DNA from: Photobacterium aphoticum
GTDB lineage: Bacteria > Pseudomonadota > Gammaproteobacteria > Enterobacterales > Vibrionaceae
Length of the DNA stretch: 64,000 nucleotides
NCBI RefSeq assembly: GCF_001029435.1
Contig: NZ_LDOV01000031.1
Span: forward strand, 38,434-102,433
Reading direction: 5' to 3'
The position numbers and the translations under genes were made by a program. A model generated the notes under the pieces. The model did no database searches, was not told the origin of the DNA, and was given only the letters and a program-made list of their open reading frames with translations. The first letter of the stretch is position 1. Each line of letters starts with the position of its first letter. Of the stretch, positions 20,911-30,700 are shown piece after piece.

Positions 20911-21273
20911 TGATCGGATCCATCGATAACAATTTCAGTGAGTTACGTATTGTTACTAATTTCTTACTCAAAAGGGGGTACCATGGCCGCAATTTTATTA
21001 ATTCTTACTGGAAAAAAATCAAACTGAGATATTACGCGCAATTAATTGCAGTGAAATTGCTTTTGTTTCATTGGTTTATCGCGTCAATTCACCACGGGAA
21101 AATCCCTGTATTCCACATTGGGATAGTTTCCGGCGAGGAAGGAATGCCTTCTCACTCAACGTGGCGCAGGGCGTCTGCAGCGCTTTAAGGGTGGTCGGTA
21201 CCAGCGCGGAATGACCGAGCCGCTTGTGACGTTCGCGGCTTTTTTCGGCCGACTTATTACGAGTATCACATTA
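20911..21273 (+). ncRNA. Intergenic region with orphan plus-strand terminator; candidate small RNA
   Basis: No coding gene is supported in this 363-base stretch. A terminator-like hairpin at 21218-21245 points rightward on the plus strand, but the nearest plus-strand gene, topB, ends 2.1 kb earlier behind its own terminator. A plus-strand transcript starting in this gap would explain it. Small stems (AAGG-AATG-CCTT near 21140; GCGC arms near 21172-21181) lie before the hairpin. The 5' end cannot be placed. It does not resemble any small RNA I can recall. Confidence 0.35.
21218..21245 (+). terminator. Orphan rho-independent terminator
   Basis: AGCCGC (21218-21223) pairs with GCGGCT (21235-21240) around an 11-base loop and is followed by six Ts (21240-21245). 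On the minus strand no T run follows, so it does not belong to the dehydrogenase gene. Confidence 0.6.
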
Positions 21274-21969
21274 TCACCAAGGCAGGTAATTTCCCTGATA
21301 ATCCATGAATAACCCGGAATCGAGTAGGGTGAGATTATCGATCACCTGCTTGAGGCCTTTTGCTGCGGTGTGAGTATCAATTAAGGCCTGCGGCCCGCCC
21401 ATTTCAGTCTGTACCCAGCCAGGGTGCAGGGCAATGGCAATAATGCCGTCAGGTTCCAGATCGTTCGATAAGCTTTTGACGACCGAGTTGAGGGCGGCTT
21501 TGGAGGAGCGATAAATGTAGCCGCCGCCACGGGTATTCTCAGACATGCTGCCCACTTTGGAGGAAAGGCAGGCAATGACACCCGGTGTGCCGTGTTTGAT
21601 GTGCGGGTAAAAGGCTTCCGCCAGTTTGAGTGGGGCGAGGGTATTCACTTCGAGCACCTCGCGCCATGCTTGTACGTCAGTATGACCAAAGACCGTGCCT
21701 TTCGGGCCATAGACGCCGGCATTGTTGATCAGTAAATCGAGCGGTTGATGCGCCATAGAGTGGGCTAATGCGCTGACAGCGGCGTAGTCCGTGACATCCA
21801 ATTCAATCAGGCTTAAGCCATCAAACAGGGTCTGCAGGTGGGTGAGATCGTCGGCTTGGCTGATATCTCGGCAATTGGCATACACCTGCCAGCCCGTTTT
21901 GAGATACAACTGTGTGAGTGCTAATCCAATACCTCGGTTTGCGCCGGTGATCAGAACGTGCTTCGTCAT
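21274..21969 (-). CDS. Short-chain dehydrogenase/reductase, C-factor-like
   Basis: A 231-residue classical SDR. The cofactor motif TGANRGIG is at 8-15, NNAG at 82-85, catalytic Ser136/137 in CLSSKVGS and Tyr153-xxx-Lys157 in YRSSK, all intact. The NADP/NAD choice is not clear (Arg34 after the second strand favours NADP). The architecture resembles the C-factor group of cytosolic reductases. Substrate unknown. It is followed on the minus strand only by the intergenic region above. Confidence 0.88.
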   Translation of the reverse strand: MTKHVLITGANRGIGLALTQLYLKTGWQVYANCRDISQADDLTHLQTLFDGLSLIELDVTDYAAVSALAHSMAHQPLDLLINNAGVYGPKGTVFGHTDVQAWREVLEVNTLAPLKLAEAFYPHIKHGTPGVIACLSSKVGSMSENTRGGGYIYRSSKAALNSVVKSLSNDLEPDGIIAIALHPGWVQTEMGGPQALIDTHTAAKGLKQVIDNLTLLDSGLFMDYQGNYLPW

Positions 21970-22062
21970 AGCAACACCAGAAAAGGAAAGAGAGTGGGTG
22001 TCAGGGAGACAAGGAGCTCATGGACACAAAGGTTATGGATATAAAGATAGTGGGCAGCAATA

Positions 22063-22091
22063 AAAAATGCAGCCATCGTGGCTGCATTTTT
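22063..22091 (-). terminator. yejM terminator
   Basis: A 13-bp perfect stem (22063-22075 with 22079-22091) around TCG includes A and T runs on both sides and lies 35 bases after the yejM stop. Confidence 0.88.
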
Positions 22092-22125
22092 CGAGGGAGG
22101 TCTGGATTCAGGCGCTCGTAGGGAC

Positions 22126-23970
22126 TTATTCCGCTTGGTTAAAGCGTTTCATCTCATGCATGGCCTGCATCAGCGTTGACAGTTTCGGCTTGGCACTGTC
22201 TTGCTTTTTGTAGTCCTGATTGTAGACGCGGTAATTGCCGTATTTATCGATCACTGTGGTCGATTTTGGCTGAATCATCACGATGTCATCTTCGTTACCG
22301 GCTAAAATCCAACGGCGTTTCGGCGCATGGTTGAACAGGCTGGTACCACTGCTGTAGGTAGACGTTGGTGACGTCGCGCTAAGCATAGATTCCATCAGTG
22401 TTGGCACCACGTCCAGATGGCTGGTGAGGCGGTCAGTATCTGACGCTACACTGTCTGGCCAGTGCACAATCATCGGCACTTTTAGCTGGTATTGGCTGTA
22501 GTTGGTGTTTGCACCCCAACTGTTGGTGCCGGTTTCGTTGAATTCTGTACCGTGGTTTGCCGTGATCATCACAATGGTGTTATCCATCATGCCTTTCGCC
22601 ACAAGCTCGTCGAAAATGCCGATCAGCTGCTCATCAATATGGTAAGCGGCGTTACGGTAGCTGTTTTTCATGACCACGTTGGTGTCTTGGCCCGCAATGT
22701 TGCCAGAGCCCAGTGATGGTGTGAACTTCGGTAAGTAGTCACCACCTTCTTCAAAGCTTTCCAGCGACGCGAGTTCGATGTAGCTAAACCACGGTGTGTC
22801 TTCCGTTTGTTTATTCAGCCACTGGTTCCACTCGCTGATAGCCAGTTTGTCACTGTGCGGTGTATCGCCTTTCGGCAATGGTAAGCCACTGAAGACCGCT
22901 TCGGTGTAAATCGGGTCATCGCCCAGATCGTTGCCACTGAAGACGCCGATATGGTAACCGCGTTTTTCCAGTGTGCTGATGAGCAGTGGTGACGTTTCTT
23001 CAGAGCGAATACTGTTGATGTAGCTGCTCGGCAAGCCATAGAACAGACCGAAAATACCGGACGTATTGTCGTTACTGCTGCTGTAATGGTTGCTGAAATT
23101 CACGTTCTGGCGCGCAAAGGCAGACAGGTACGGCATCGTTTCTGTGTCGACCATGTCACTGCGCAGGCCATCGACCATGATGATCAACAGGTTCTGGCCC
23201 GTACCCGGGTCATTGAACGTTAACGGTTCTAACGGGTAACGAATTTGTTGGCTGCTCTCAATCCCTTGGGCATTGAGGCGCTCGGTGTATTCTTGGCGAT
23301 CTAACCAACCGTGTTTTTCCATAAAGGATTTAGCTGTCATTGGGTAGGACAGCGGGAAATTAGAGCGCTGGGCGGTAATAGGGCGATATAAGTTCGCATC
23401 GGCCCAAATGTACAGCAGGTGACTGCTGATAAAGCAGATCCCGAAGACCGTAGCGATCGGTACGCCAACGTGTTTACGGGTCAGTTTTCTTAGCTTGCGC
23501 CACAGCCATTCTGACAGCACCATTTGCAGCAGAAAGATGATTGGGACAGTCACAAACAGGTATTGCCAGCGGGTATTCAGTTCTGACCCTTCACCACTGA
23601 GCAGCAAATCCCACACCAGCGGACTGAGGTGGAGATCAAGTGACTCATAGGCGTGCGTATCCAGCAGCAAGGCTGTTAGCCCTGCCGTGCCGACCAATAC
23701 CGCAAACAGACGCATTAAGCGCTGCGAGGGAATGATAAAGCTGGCTGGAAAGAGGATCAGAATGTAGAAGCCGAACACAAGAAAGCTAAAATGGCCCACC
23801 CAGCTTAATGCCAGATAGAGTTGTCCAAGTAGCGTGTCCGGCCATTCAGAGGCGACAATATATCGCGTACCCAACAAGATGGCGGCGATGATATTGAAGA
23901 AACTGAACCAGTGCCCCCAGCTGATCAGCTGAGAGACTTTCTCTTTGTAATTGTTACCGCTGGAGACCAT
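22126..23970 (-). CDS. yejM: Inner-membrane sulfatase-like protein YejM/PbgA (LapC)
   Basis: A 614-residue protein: five transmembrane helices in the first 190 residues (about 20-40, 55-80, 88-108, 138-157, 173-192), then a basic linker and a periplasmic alkaline-phosphatase-fold domain (TGQNLLIIMVDGLRSDM, HYSSSNDNTSGIFGLFYGLPSSY). In enterics it regulates LPS synthesis by controlling LapB/FtsH turnover of LpxC. SYPMTAKSFMEKHG is strongly conserved. The ATG at 23970 (MVSSGNNYKEKVSQ) aligns with E. coli; an in-frame GTG at 23979 is less likely. yejL lies upstream on the same strand. Confidence 0.95.
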   Translation of the reverse strand: MVSSGNNYKEKVSQLISWGHWFSFFNIIAAILLGTRYIVASEWPDTLLGQLYLALSWVGHFSFLVFGFYILILFPASFIIPSQRLMRLFAVLVGTAGLTALLLDTHAYESLDLHLSPLVWDLLLSGEGSELNTRWQYLFVTVPIIFLLQMVLSEWLWRKLRKLTRKHVGVPIATVFGICFISSHLLYIWADANLYRPITAQRSNFPLSYPMTAKSFMEKHGWLDRQEYTERLNAQGIESSQQIRYPLEPLTFNDPGTGQNLLIIMVDGLRSDMVDTETMPYLSAFARQNVNFSNHYSSSNDNTSGIFGLFYGLPSSYINSIRSEETSPLLISTLEKRGYHIGVFSGNDLGDDPIYTEAVFSGLPLPKGDTPHSDKLAISEWNQWLNKQTEDTPWFSYIELASLESFEEGGDYLPKFTPSLGSGNIAGQDTNVVMKNSYRNAAYHIDEQLIGIFDELVAKGMMDNTIVMITANHGTEFNETGTNSWGANTNYSQYQLKVPMIVHWPDSVASDTDRLTSHLDVVPTLMESMLSATSPTSTYSSGTSLFNHAPKRRWILAGNEDDIVMIQPKSTTVIDKYGNYRVYNQDYKKQDSAKPKLSTLMQAMHEMKRFNQAE

Positions 23971-24022
23971 AAATGTCACTGTTTCCCAGTCTTAACGATT
24001 GCTGTAACGCAAGCTAACAAGA

Positions 24023-24241
24023 TTAATCTTCTTTAATAGAAGACTGCAGAGCTTGTGCGAATTTCTCTGCAATGGCTTTCCTTTGCGAAGCAGGCACGTC
24101 AGCGTTGATGATGTTTGTCGCAATATTACCGACCACCATCAGAGCGAGCTCTGCAGAAGCATCGTGCTTCTCTAGTACATCGAACACACCATCAATGATT
24201 TGTTCAACTTTTTTATTGCTGTATTTTGAAGTAATTGGCAT
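24023..24241 (-). CDS. yejL: YejL family protein (DUF1414)
   Basis: A 72-residue helical cytosolic protein beginning [26 protein letters not shown], matching E. coli YejL. It sits 52 bases upstream of yejM on the same strand and divergent from yejK, the conserved yejK/yejL-yejM arrangement. Function unknown. AGGACTTCC-like sequence precedes the ATG. Confidence 0.94.
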   Translation of the reverse strand: MPITSKYSNKKVEQIIDGVFDVLEKHDASAELALMVVGNIATNIINADVPASQRKAIAEKFAQALQSSIKED

Positions 24242-24325
24242 AGGAAGTCTTGTTTAATCTTGTTTAATGTTAAAGAAAGCGACTTATAATAACCTACACT
24301 TTAGATTTACTGAAACTTTTCCATT

Positions 24326-25339
24326 ATGAGTCTGACCCTTTCCAATGTCATCCTTCACCAATTGGTGAAAAATGGCAACGATGAGCTGGAAGTTCATCTT
24401 CGAAAACAAACACTTGAAAATGACACCTCAACAGAAGACCTTGTCGCAGAATTGCACCGCGTCTACAGCAGCAAAGGCGCAAAAGGCTTCGGTCATTTCG
24501 CAGAAGACAGTGAGTTTGCTCACTGGTTGAAGCAAGTTCGCCGTAAAGAACTCGATTTTTTGACATTTTCTAACCAATCAGCACAACGTCTGCAGGCGGA
24601 ATTGGCGAAATATCCCTTCGCTGATGTCGGTACGTTGGTGATTGCCGAGTACCAATCGCTGGCTACGGACTACCTGTTCATTGGTTTGTTGCCAACGTGC
24701 CACAGCATGAAAGTAACCGAGCAGTTGGATATCAGTGCAACGGATTATTTGGATGTGGCGAAAATGGATATCGTGGCGCGCATTGACTTGTCTTCTTGGG
24801 AAACCGACGCCGAGTCAAACCGTTACCTGACCTACATCAAAGGCCGTGTGGGCCGTAAGATTGCCGATTTCTTCCTCGACTTCCTGCAAGCAGAAGTGGG
24901 GTTGGACGTGAAAGTGCAAAACCAGGTATTGATGCAAGCGGTTGAAGATTTTTGTGCCGATTCGCGTCTGGACAAAGAAGAAAAACAGCAGTACCGCAAG
25001 CAAGTGTACGACTACTGTAATGGCCAGTTGCAGTCGGGTGATGAAGTGACTATCAAAGAGTTGGCGGCAGAGCTGCCAGAATCGGAAGACGGCACGGATT
25101 TCTACCAATTCACTACCAAGCAAGGGTATGAGCTGGAAGAAAGCTTCCCGGCAGATCGCACGGCGATGCGTAAACTGACCAAGTTTGTGGGCTCTGGCGG
25201 GGGTGTAACCATTAACTTCGATAGCATGCTGCTGGGTGAGCGTATTTTCTATGATGCAGAAACCGATACGCTGACACTAAAAGGCACGCCACCGAACCTG
25301 AAAGATCAGCTACTTCGCCGTTTAAACAGCGATAACTGA
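24326..25339 (+). CDS. yejK: Nucleoid-associated protein YejK/NdpA
   Basis: A 337-residue nucleoid-associated protein. Conserved blocks are DYLDVAKMDIVARIDLSSWE, YLTYIKGRVGRKIADFFLDFL and the C-terminal GYELEESFPADRTAMRKLTKFVGSGGGVTINFDSMLLGERI, which closely match E. coli YejK. The divergent gap to yejL is 84 bases and must hold both promoters. Confidence 0.96.
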   Translation: MSLTLSNVILHQLVKNGNDELEVHLRKQTLENDTSTEDLVAELHRVYSSKGAKGFGHFAEDSEFAHWLKQVRRKELDFLTFSNQSAQRLQAELAKYPFADVGTLVIAEYQSLATDYLFIGLLPTCHSMKVTEQLDISATDYLDVAKMDIVARIDLSSWETDAESNRYLTYIKGRVGRKIADFFLDFLQAEVGLDVKVQNQVLMQAVEDFCADSRLDKEEKQQYRKQVYDYCNGQLQSGDEVTIKELAAELPESEDGTDFYQFTTKQGYELEESFPADRTAMRKLTKFVGSGGGVTINFDSMLLGERIFYDAETDTLTLKGTPPNLKDQLLRRLNSDN

Positions 25340-25375
25340 TCCCTGACCTTTCCCTGATGGTGTAAGAGATAATTA

Positions 25376-25410
25376 ACGGGCAATGTGTGACTTCACATTG
25401 CCCGTTTTCT
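25376..25410 (+). terminator. yejK terminator
   Basis: A 12-bp perfect stem ACGGGCAATGTG/CACATTGCCCGT with a TGACTT loop, followed by TTTCTTTT, 36 bases after the yejK stop. Confidence 0.9.
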
Positions 25411-25523
25411 TTTGTCGCCGTCGTCATTTTCTGTCTACAGTTATTTGTATGCTTTTTCGTTCACTTATGACGGAATTGTTTGCATGTTGCTTGCGTCTTT
25501 ATCGCTCGTAGACAGGAGTCACT

Positions 25524-26402
25524 ATGAAATCACATTCAAATTCATCACGTTATCGTTCTCTGGCTTTGATTGTTACGGGAGGCGTGTCGTGCTTGGTACT
25601 CGCCGGCGTATTGTTTGGGATGACGGCGCCCAGTTTGTGGGGGTATTGGTTTATTGCGTTGGCCGTCATGGTGCTGGTGGCGGGTATGGGCATGGTGGTC
25701 AATTGGTATGTGAAGCAAAATGTGATTGATCGTGCGAGCGAGGAGGAGAGCCTGTCTCTCGTCAATGATGATGAAACCCCTTCGAAAGAAAGCGCGAGGT
25801 TGGATGATGCCGAGGAGGCGGAAAAGCGAGACGCGCAATCAGAAGTATACTCTCAAATGGCAGAGCCTTCTGATAGAGATGACTCTCCGGCTGTACCCCC
25901 TCGTGAAGCGCCTTCTCTCGCTGAGCAGTGGGCGGCATTGGAGGTGTTTGAAAAAGATTTCTTGCTCAACAGCATGGATGGGTGTCATGAGTCGGTATTG
26001 ATGCTGTTGGAATTGTTCATTGAGGATCACTGCCAGGATAATGCCCGTTTTTCTGCGGCACTGGCGAGTCATGATACTGGCAGCGCACACCGGATTGCTC
26101 ATACATTGAAAGGGGTAGCGGGCAGTTTAGGGGCGCAGCAGTTGAAAGTCGTCACCGAGTATTTAGAGCATCAACTGAAAACCGGTCATGCGATCACAGC
26201 AGAGGAAGAGGCCTGGTTAGGGCGAGCCATTGCCGCGTTAGCACAGACGGTGACGGTCTATATGGCGTGGTTGCGTGAGGAAGCAGAGAAAGCGGCCCAG
26301 CAGGTTGAGATCGAAGACTATCAGGCGCCAGAGCCGGAGGTGTTTGTTCGCCGTGAAGCGCGCCGAACCGATGCCATTGATGAAAAGGAGGAGGCGCACT
26401 AA
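25524..26402 (+). CDS. Membrane-anchored HPt phosphotransfer protein
   Basis: A 292-residue protein. Two transmembrane helices are at about 11-32 and 40-62 with only a short loop between. An acidic, disordered linker (70-130, rich in E, D, S) leads to an HPt domain at about 145-265. The phospho-acceptor is His193 in AHTLKGVAGSLGA. The tail (270-292) is charged. There is no kinase or receiver domain and no such gene next to it, so partners are unknown. GGAG stands 7 bases before the ATG. The family could relay phosphate between a sensor kinase and a response regulator at the membrane face (inference). Confidence 0.8.
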   Translation: MKSHSNSSRYRSLALIVTGGVSCLVLAGVLFGMTAPSLWGYWFIALAVMVLVAGMGMVVNWYVKQNVIDRASEEESLSLVNDDETPSKESARLDDAEEAEKRDAQSEVYSQMAEPSDRDDSPAVPPREAPSLAEQWAALEVFEKDFLLNSMDGCHESVLMLLELFIEDHCQDNARFSAALASHDTGSAHRIAHTLKGVAGSLGAQQLKVVTEYLEHQLKTGHAITAEEEAWLGRAIAALAQTVTVYMAWLREEAEKAAQQVEIEDYQAPEPEVFVRREARRTDAIDEKEEAH

Positions 26403-26546
26403 GGTGATACGCAATGGGTTGGTAAAAGGCGAGATCTTGCTGCGAACGGCTGTGAAATATCCATGCAAATGTTTGCCGTGTTTCTCAGAGTGAGCTCTCG
26501 CATTATCAATAATTCGTCATCAGGGAGGGGGATTCGTCGAGCAAGC

Positions 26547-26560
26547 TTGATCTAGATCAG
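26547..26560 (+). promoter_or_regulatory. FNR-like box before the ygbA-type gene
   Basis: TTGAT-CTAG-ATCAG matches the FNR consensus TTGAT-N4-ATCAA at 9 of 10 positions. A -10-like GATAAT at 26582-26587 puts the start near 26594-26595, so the box is centred at about -41, the class II activator position. Confidence 0.6.
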
Positions 26561-26596
26561 AGGAAACCATAACGGGCGGTGGATAATATCGCCACT

Positions 26597-26956
26597 ATGA
26601 GTGATCAAACAATCAGTCCAGTTCGTAAGCAGCGTGAACTGGATACTGCTAAAGCGATGATTCGACTTTACTGTAAAACGCTGCACCGGGGTGCCGTGGT
26701 GTGTCCTGACTGTGAGGAACTCATTGCGTACGTTGAAAACCGGATGGAAAACTGCCGGTTGGGTAATGAGAAGCCTAACTGTTCCCAATGCCAGTGCCAC
26801 TGCTATCAGCCGGCTAAGCGGTTGGAGCTTGCGCACGTCATTCGCTGGACCATGCCAAAATTTACCTGGCGTAACCCGGTCCAAGCCCTGCAATTTAAAC
26901 TGGACTGCATGCGGCGCGGTGAGTCTGTCGACACCTCAACTTCTATCGACCCCTAA
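26597..26956 (+). CDS. ygbA: Nitrous oxide-stimulated promoter family protein (YgbA)
   Basis: A 119-residue Cys-rich cytosolic protein. CPDCEELIAYVENRMENCRLGNEKPNCSQCQCHCYQP contains eight Cys in a pattern seen in YgbA of E. coli, and the following VIRWTMPKFTWRNPVQAL also matches. The family is induced by nitric oxide; its role is not settled, though metal or FeS binding is plausible. The ATG at 26597 is chosen because a GTG at 26579 lies upstream of the predicted transcription start. No good Shine-Dalgarno is visible, so the mRNA may be almost leaderless. Confidence 0.85.
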   Translation: MSDQTISPVRKQRELDTAKAMIRLYCKTLHRGAVVCPDCEELIAYVENRMENCRLGNEKPNCSQCQCHCYQPAKRLELAHVIRWTMPKFTWRNPVQALQFKLDCMRRGESVDTSTSIDP

Positions 26957-27004
26957 TTCATGATGCATTTCGAGTGTGCATATCGCCAGTGATATCTGAA
27001 TAAG

Positions 27005-27040
27005 CGAAAGGGCTGCCCAGTGGTAGCCCTTCGTGTTTTG
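27005..27040 (+). terminator. Terminator after ygbA
   Basis: AAGGGCT (27008-27014) pairs with AGCCCTT (27025-27031), extended by CG/CG across a bulge, followed by GTGTTTTG. Weak T tract. Confidence 0.55.
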
Positions 27041-27119
27041 TGACTGTACCCGTTTCAACCTTAACCAGAGCGAAACAGACCGCACATTCACTGTTCAAGC
27101 CGACATGGCAGAATTGGCC

Positions 27120-27614
27120 TTATTGAGCCAGACCAAGCTGTGTTAGCCACGTGCTAATACGGCTGTCAGTCAGCTCTGGCTGGCGATCTTCATCCAGTGC
27201 TAAGCCCACAAACTGCCCGTCTTTTACTGCGCGAGAATCATTAAAGTCATACCCTTCCGTTGACCAAGCACCGACAAGCTGACCGCCGGCTTGTTCAATC
27301 AGCTCTGCCAAATCCCCCATCGCATCGAGGAAACTGTCTGGGTAATCCACCTGATCGCCCAAGCCAAACAGCGCCACGGTTTTACCGTTCAGATCGGCAT
27401 CTTCTAATTCCGGTACAAAGTAGTCCCAATCCGGCTGCATTTCGCCGTAGTTAGCGGTTGGGGTGCCGAGGATCAGAAAATCATAGTCATCGAAAATGTC
27501 ACTGCTGTTACCGGCAATGTCTTGTGCTTCTAAGCCGAGGTGAGCGGCAATTTTGTTCGCAACGTTTTCAGTGTTACCGGTATCGCTACCGAAAAATAGA
27601 CCGATGTTTTTCAT
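27120..27614 (-). CDS. Flavodoxin, likely NifJ electron acceptor
   Basis: A 164-residue FMN protein. The phosphate loop is SDTGNTENVA near residue 10, and the two FMN-stacking loops are in GTPTANYGEMQPDWDYF and GLGDQVDYPDSFLDAMG; the 20-residue insertion of long-chain flavodoxins is present. It resembles FldA/NifF more than FldB, so I give no symbol. The ATG at 27614 follows GGAG with 5-base spacing; the frame extends to 27686 without support. It lies just downstream of nifJ on the same strand, which points to pyruvate:flavodoxin electron transfer. Confidence 0.93.
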   Translation of the reverse strand: MKNIGLFFGSDTGNTENVANKIAAHLGLEAQDIAGNSSDIFDDYDFLILGTPTANYGEMQPDWDYFVPELEDADLNGKTVALFGLGDQVDYPDSFLDAMGDLAELIEQAGGQLVGAWSTEGYDFNDSRAVKDGQFVGLALDEDRQPELTDSRISTWLTQLGLAQ

Positions 27615-27722
27615 GGTGTCTCCAAAGTCTGTGGTAAGGCCGTGCAGTGTCACGATATGTCTGCGACGGCCTGAATCAAAAATCAATAAGGGCTGTGTTT
27701 AGTCGTTTTCGCCCGATACCCA

Positions 27723-27788
27723 ATTTTTTGTTCAAAACGGCTTTTTGCTCGAAACCGTTTGTGCTCGAACGGTTTTTTAGCTCGAGGC
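27723..27788. repeat. Degenerate ~16-bp direct repeat between nifJ and flavodoxin
   Basis: Four units of the form T-run, G(C/T)TCRAA, (A)CGG follow each other: TTTTTTGTTCAAAACGG, CTTTTTGCTCGAAACCG, TTTGTGCTCGAACGG and TTTTTTAGCTCGAG. The last runs into the 3' end of nifJ. Inverted parts AACCGTT/AACGGTT (27753-27774) also make a plus-oriented hairpin with a T run. Confidence 0.5.
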
Positions 27789-30700
27789 TGAGGTTGTCGG
27801 GGTGTCTGGTGTCCACTGTGCCAGTTGTTCCAGCAAGCGGTGCTTATGCGCCACTTGTTCACGCAAGCGTGTCAGGTTGGCCTGATAAAGCTCCGGATCA
27901 CGACGGGCGATTTGGGTAAAGCGCGCTTCACGACTGATCAGTGCCTCAACGTCTTTCTTCGGTGGTTTGGAATCCATCTGCAGTGCAGCACGGCCTTTGT
28001 CTAAACGGCGCGGATCGAAGCGGAACAGTGGCCATAAGCCGGATTCCACCAACAGTTGCTGATGCTCCACCCCTTCGGCCATATCAAAGCCATGAGTGAT
28101 ACACGGTGAGTAGGCAATCACCAGAGACGGCCCCGGATAGGCTTCCGCTTCCTGTAGCGCTTTGATGGTCTGGTTCATGTTGGCGCCCAGCGCGATTTTG
28201 GCTACGTACACATTGCCGTGCATCATCATGTTCAACGCCAAGTCTTTGCCGTTGCTGGTTTTACCCTGCGTGGCAAATTTCGCCACGGCACCGGTTGGGG
28301 TCGCTTTGGATTGCTGACCGCCGGTGTTGGAGTAGCCCTGGGTGTCCATGACCAACACGTTGACGTTATCGCCTCCGGCCAGAACATGGTCTAAGCCGCC
28401 AAAGCCAATGTCATAGGCCCAGCCGTCACCACCTAGGATCCAGTTACTTTTCGCCACCAAATCATCGGCTTTCACATCGAGATCGCGATGGGAATACGGC
28501 AGTTGTGCCCGTAATGCGGCGATGTTTGCCCGTTGGCGGACAACGGCGGTTTCGCTGCTATCAAAGGCATCCGCTTTCATTTGTGCCAGTGTGTCGTGAG
28601 CAATGAAATCGGCGGCAGTGTCGAGCAGCGCCAGCGCATGATTACGTTTACTGTCGAGTGCCAGTCGCATACCAAGGCCAAATTCCGCATTGTCTTCAAA
28701 CAGGGAATTCGCCCATGCCGGGCCTCGGCCATGCGGATCAACCGCGTAAGGTGTCGTTGGCAAGTTACCGCCATAAATCGATGAGCAGCCAGTGGCATTG
28801 GCAATCAGTAAGCGATCCCCAAACAATTGCGTCAGTAGCTTCACATACGAGGTTTCCCCGCAGCCAGAGCAAGCCCCCGAGTATTCAAACAGCGGTTGCA
28901 GTAGCTGACTGGTACGCGCATCAATACGCTTGATATCAATGCGTTCGGCTTCTGGGAGTGACAGGAAGTAGTCGTAGTTCGCTTGTTGCTCGGTCAGTTG
29001 CGGCTGCTTTGGTGCCATGTTGATGGCTTTACGTGACGGATCGTTTTTGTCACTGGCCGGACACGCGGTGGTACATAGATTACAGCCGGTGCAATCCATC
29101 GGTGACACTTGCAACGTATAGGCTTGGCCTTTGAAGTCACGTTGTTTGTAGTCAGTGTGTTTAAAGCCTTCCGGCGCATCAGCCAGTTGAGTCGGGGCCA
29201 CGGCTTTGGCACGGATCGCCGCATGTGGGCACACCAGCGTACAGATATTGCATTGGGTACACAGATCCGACTCCCACACCGGGATCTCTTGCGCGATGTT
29301 GCGTTTTTCCCATTGAGTGGTGGCGGTTGGCCAGCAACCATCGACCGGGAAGGCACTGACCGGCAGTTGATCGCCTTTGTCGGCCATCATCATGGCGCTC
29401 ACACGTTTGACTAAGTCAGGGGCACGTTCGCTCACAATCGGCGGACGGCGGAACAGGCTGGTGGCGCGTTCAGGGATTGTGACGGCTTCCAGACGATCGA
29501 CAGTGGCATCCACCGCAGCATGGTTGGCGGCGACAATGGCCGGGCCACGTTTGCTGTAGCTTTTTTCGATGGCCTGTTTCAGCTGGGCAATGGCGGCATC
29601 GATCGGCATGAGGTTGCTCAGCGCAAAGAAGCCGGTTTGCATAATGGTATTAATGCGGTTCTTTAGCCCCAGTTCGCGGGCAAGGGCGACGGCATCAATC
29701 ACATAGAGTTTGAGTTGTTTGTCGATGATCACCTGCTGCACTTCATTGGGCAGATGTTCCCATACAGCATGGGCATTGTGCGGGCTGTTCAACAGCAAGG
29801 TGCCGCCCGGTGCTGCTTTTTCTGCCATCTCCAGTTTGTCGATAAATTGGAATTGGTGGCAGGCAATAAATTCAGCTTGCTCAATCAAGTACGGCGCATC
29901 AATGGCTTGGGTATCAATACGCAGGTGTGAGGTGGTGATCCCACCAGACTTTTTCGAGTCATAGACGAAATAGCCCTGTGTGTGCAGCGGTGTGTTTTCA
30001 CCGAGGATCTTCAGGGTATTCTTGTTGGCACTGACCGTTCCGTCGGCCCCTAAACCATAGAACAGGGCGCGCAGGCGTGAAGCGGGCTCCAGATCCAATG
30101 GGGCGGCTTTGGGCAGTGATAGGTGCGTGATGTCATCCGTAATGCCGACGGTGAAGTCATGGTGCAAGGTGTCGCTCGCCATGGCGGTAAAAATGCTGGT
30201 GGCGTCGGCCGGGGTAAATTCCTTGGAAGACAGGCCATAGCGGCCGCCCTTAATGTTTGGGCAATGGTCGCGTTCCCCGCGCTGTACGGCTTGTTGCAGA
30301 GCAGCAACCACATCCAGATAGAGAGGTTCACCAGTGGCGCCTGGCTCTTTGGTGCGATCCAACACGGCAATGCGTTGGACACTGTGCGGCATCACGGCCA
30401 GCAGGTGGTCGAGCGAGAAAGGACGATACAGGTTAACGCGGATCATACCTACGTGCTGATCTTGCGCATTCAGGTGTGCCACGGCTTGTTGCACGGTGGC
30501 ACTGGCCGAGCCCATCACGATAATGATGTCTGTAGCGTCAGGGTGACCAATGTAGTCAAACGGTTGGTATTCACGGCCAGTGAGTGCCGAAAATTGCGCC
30601 ATTTTTTCTGCCACGATGTGCGGACAGGCCTGATAGTAGCGGTTGGCCGCTTCACGTGCCTGGAAGAAGGTATCCGGGTTTTGCGCGGTACCACGAATGG

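Noticed and set aside
20847..21188. 113-codon frame on the plus strand
   Set aside because: Starts inside the diguanylate cyclase gene on the other strand and lacks a ribosome site; the region looks more like a small RNA locus.
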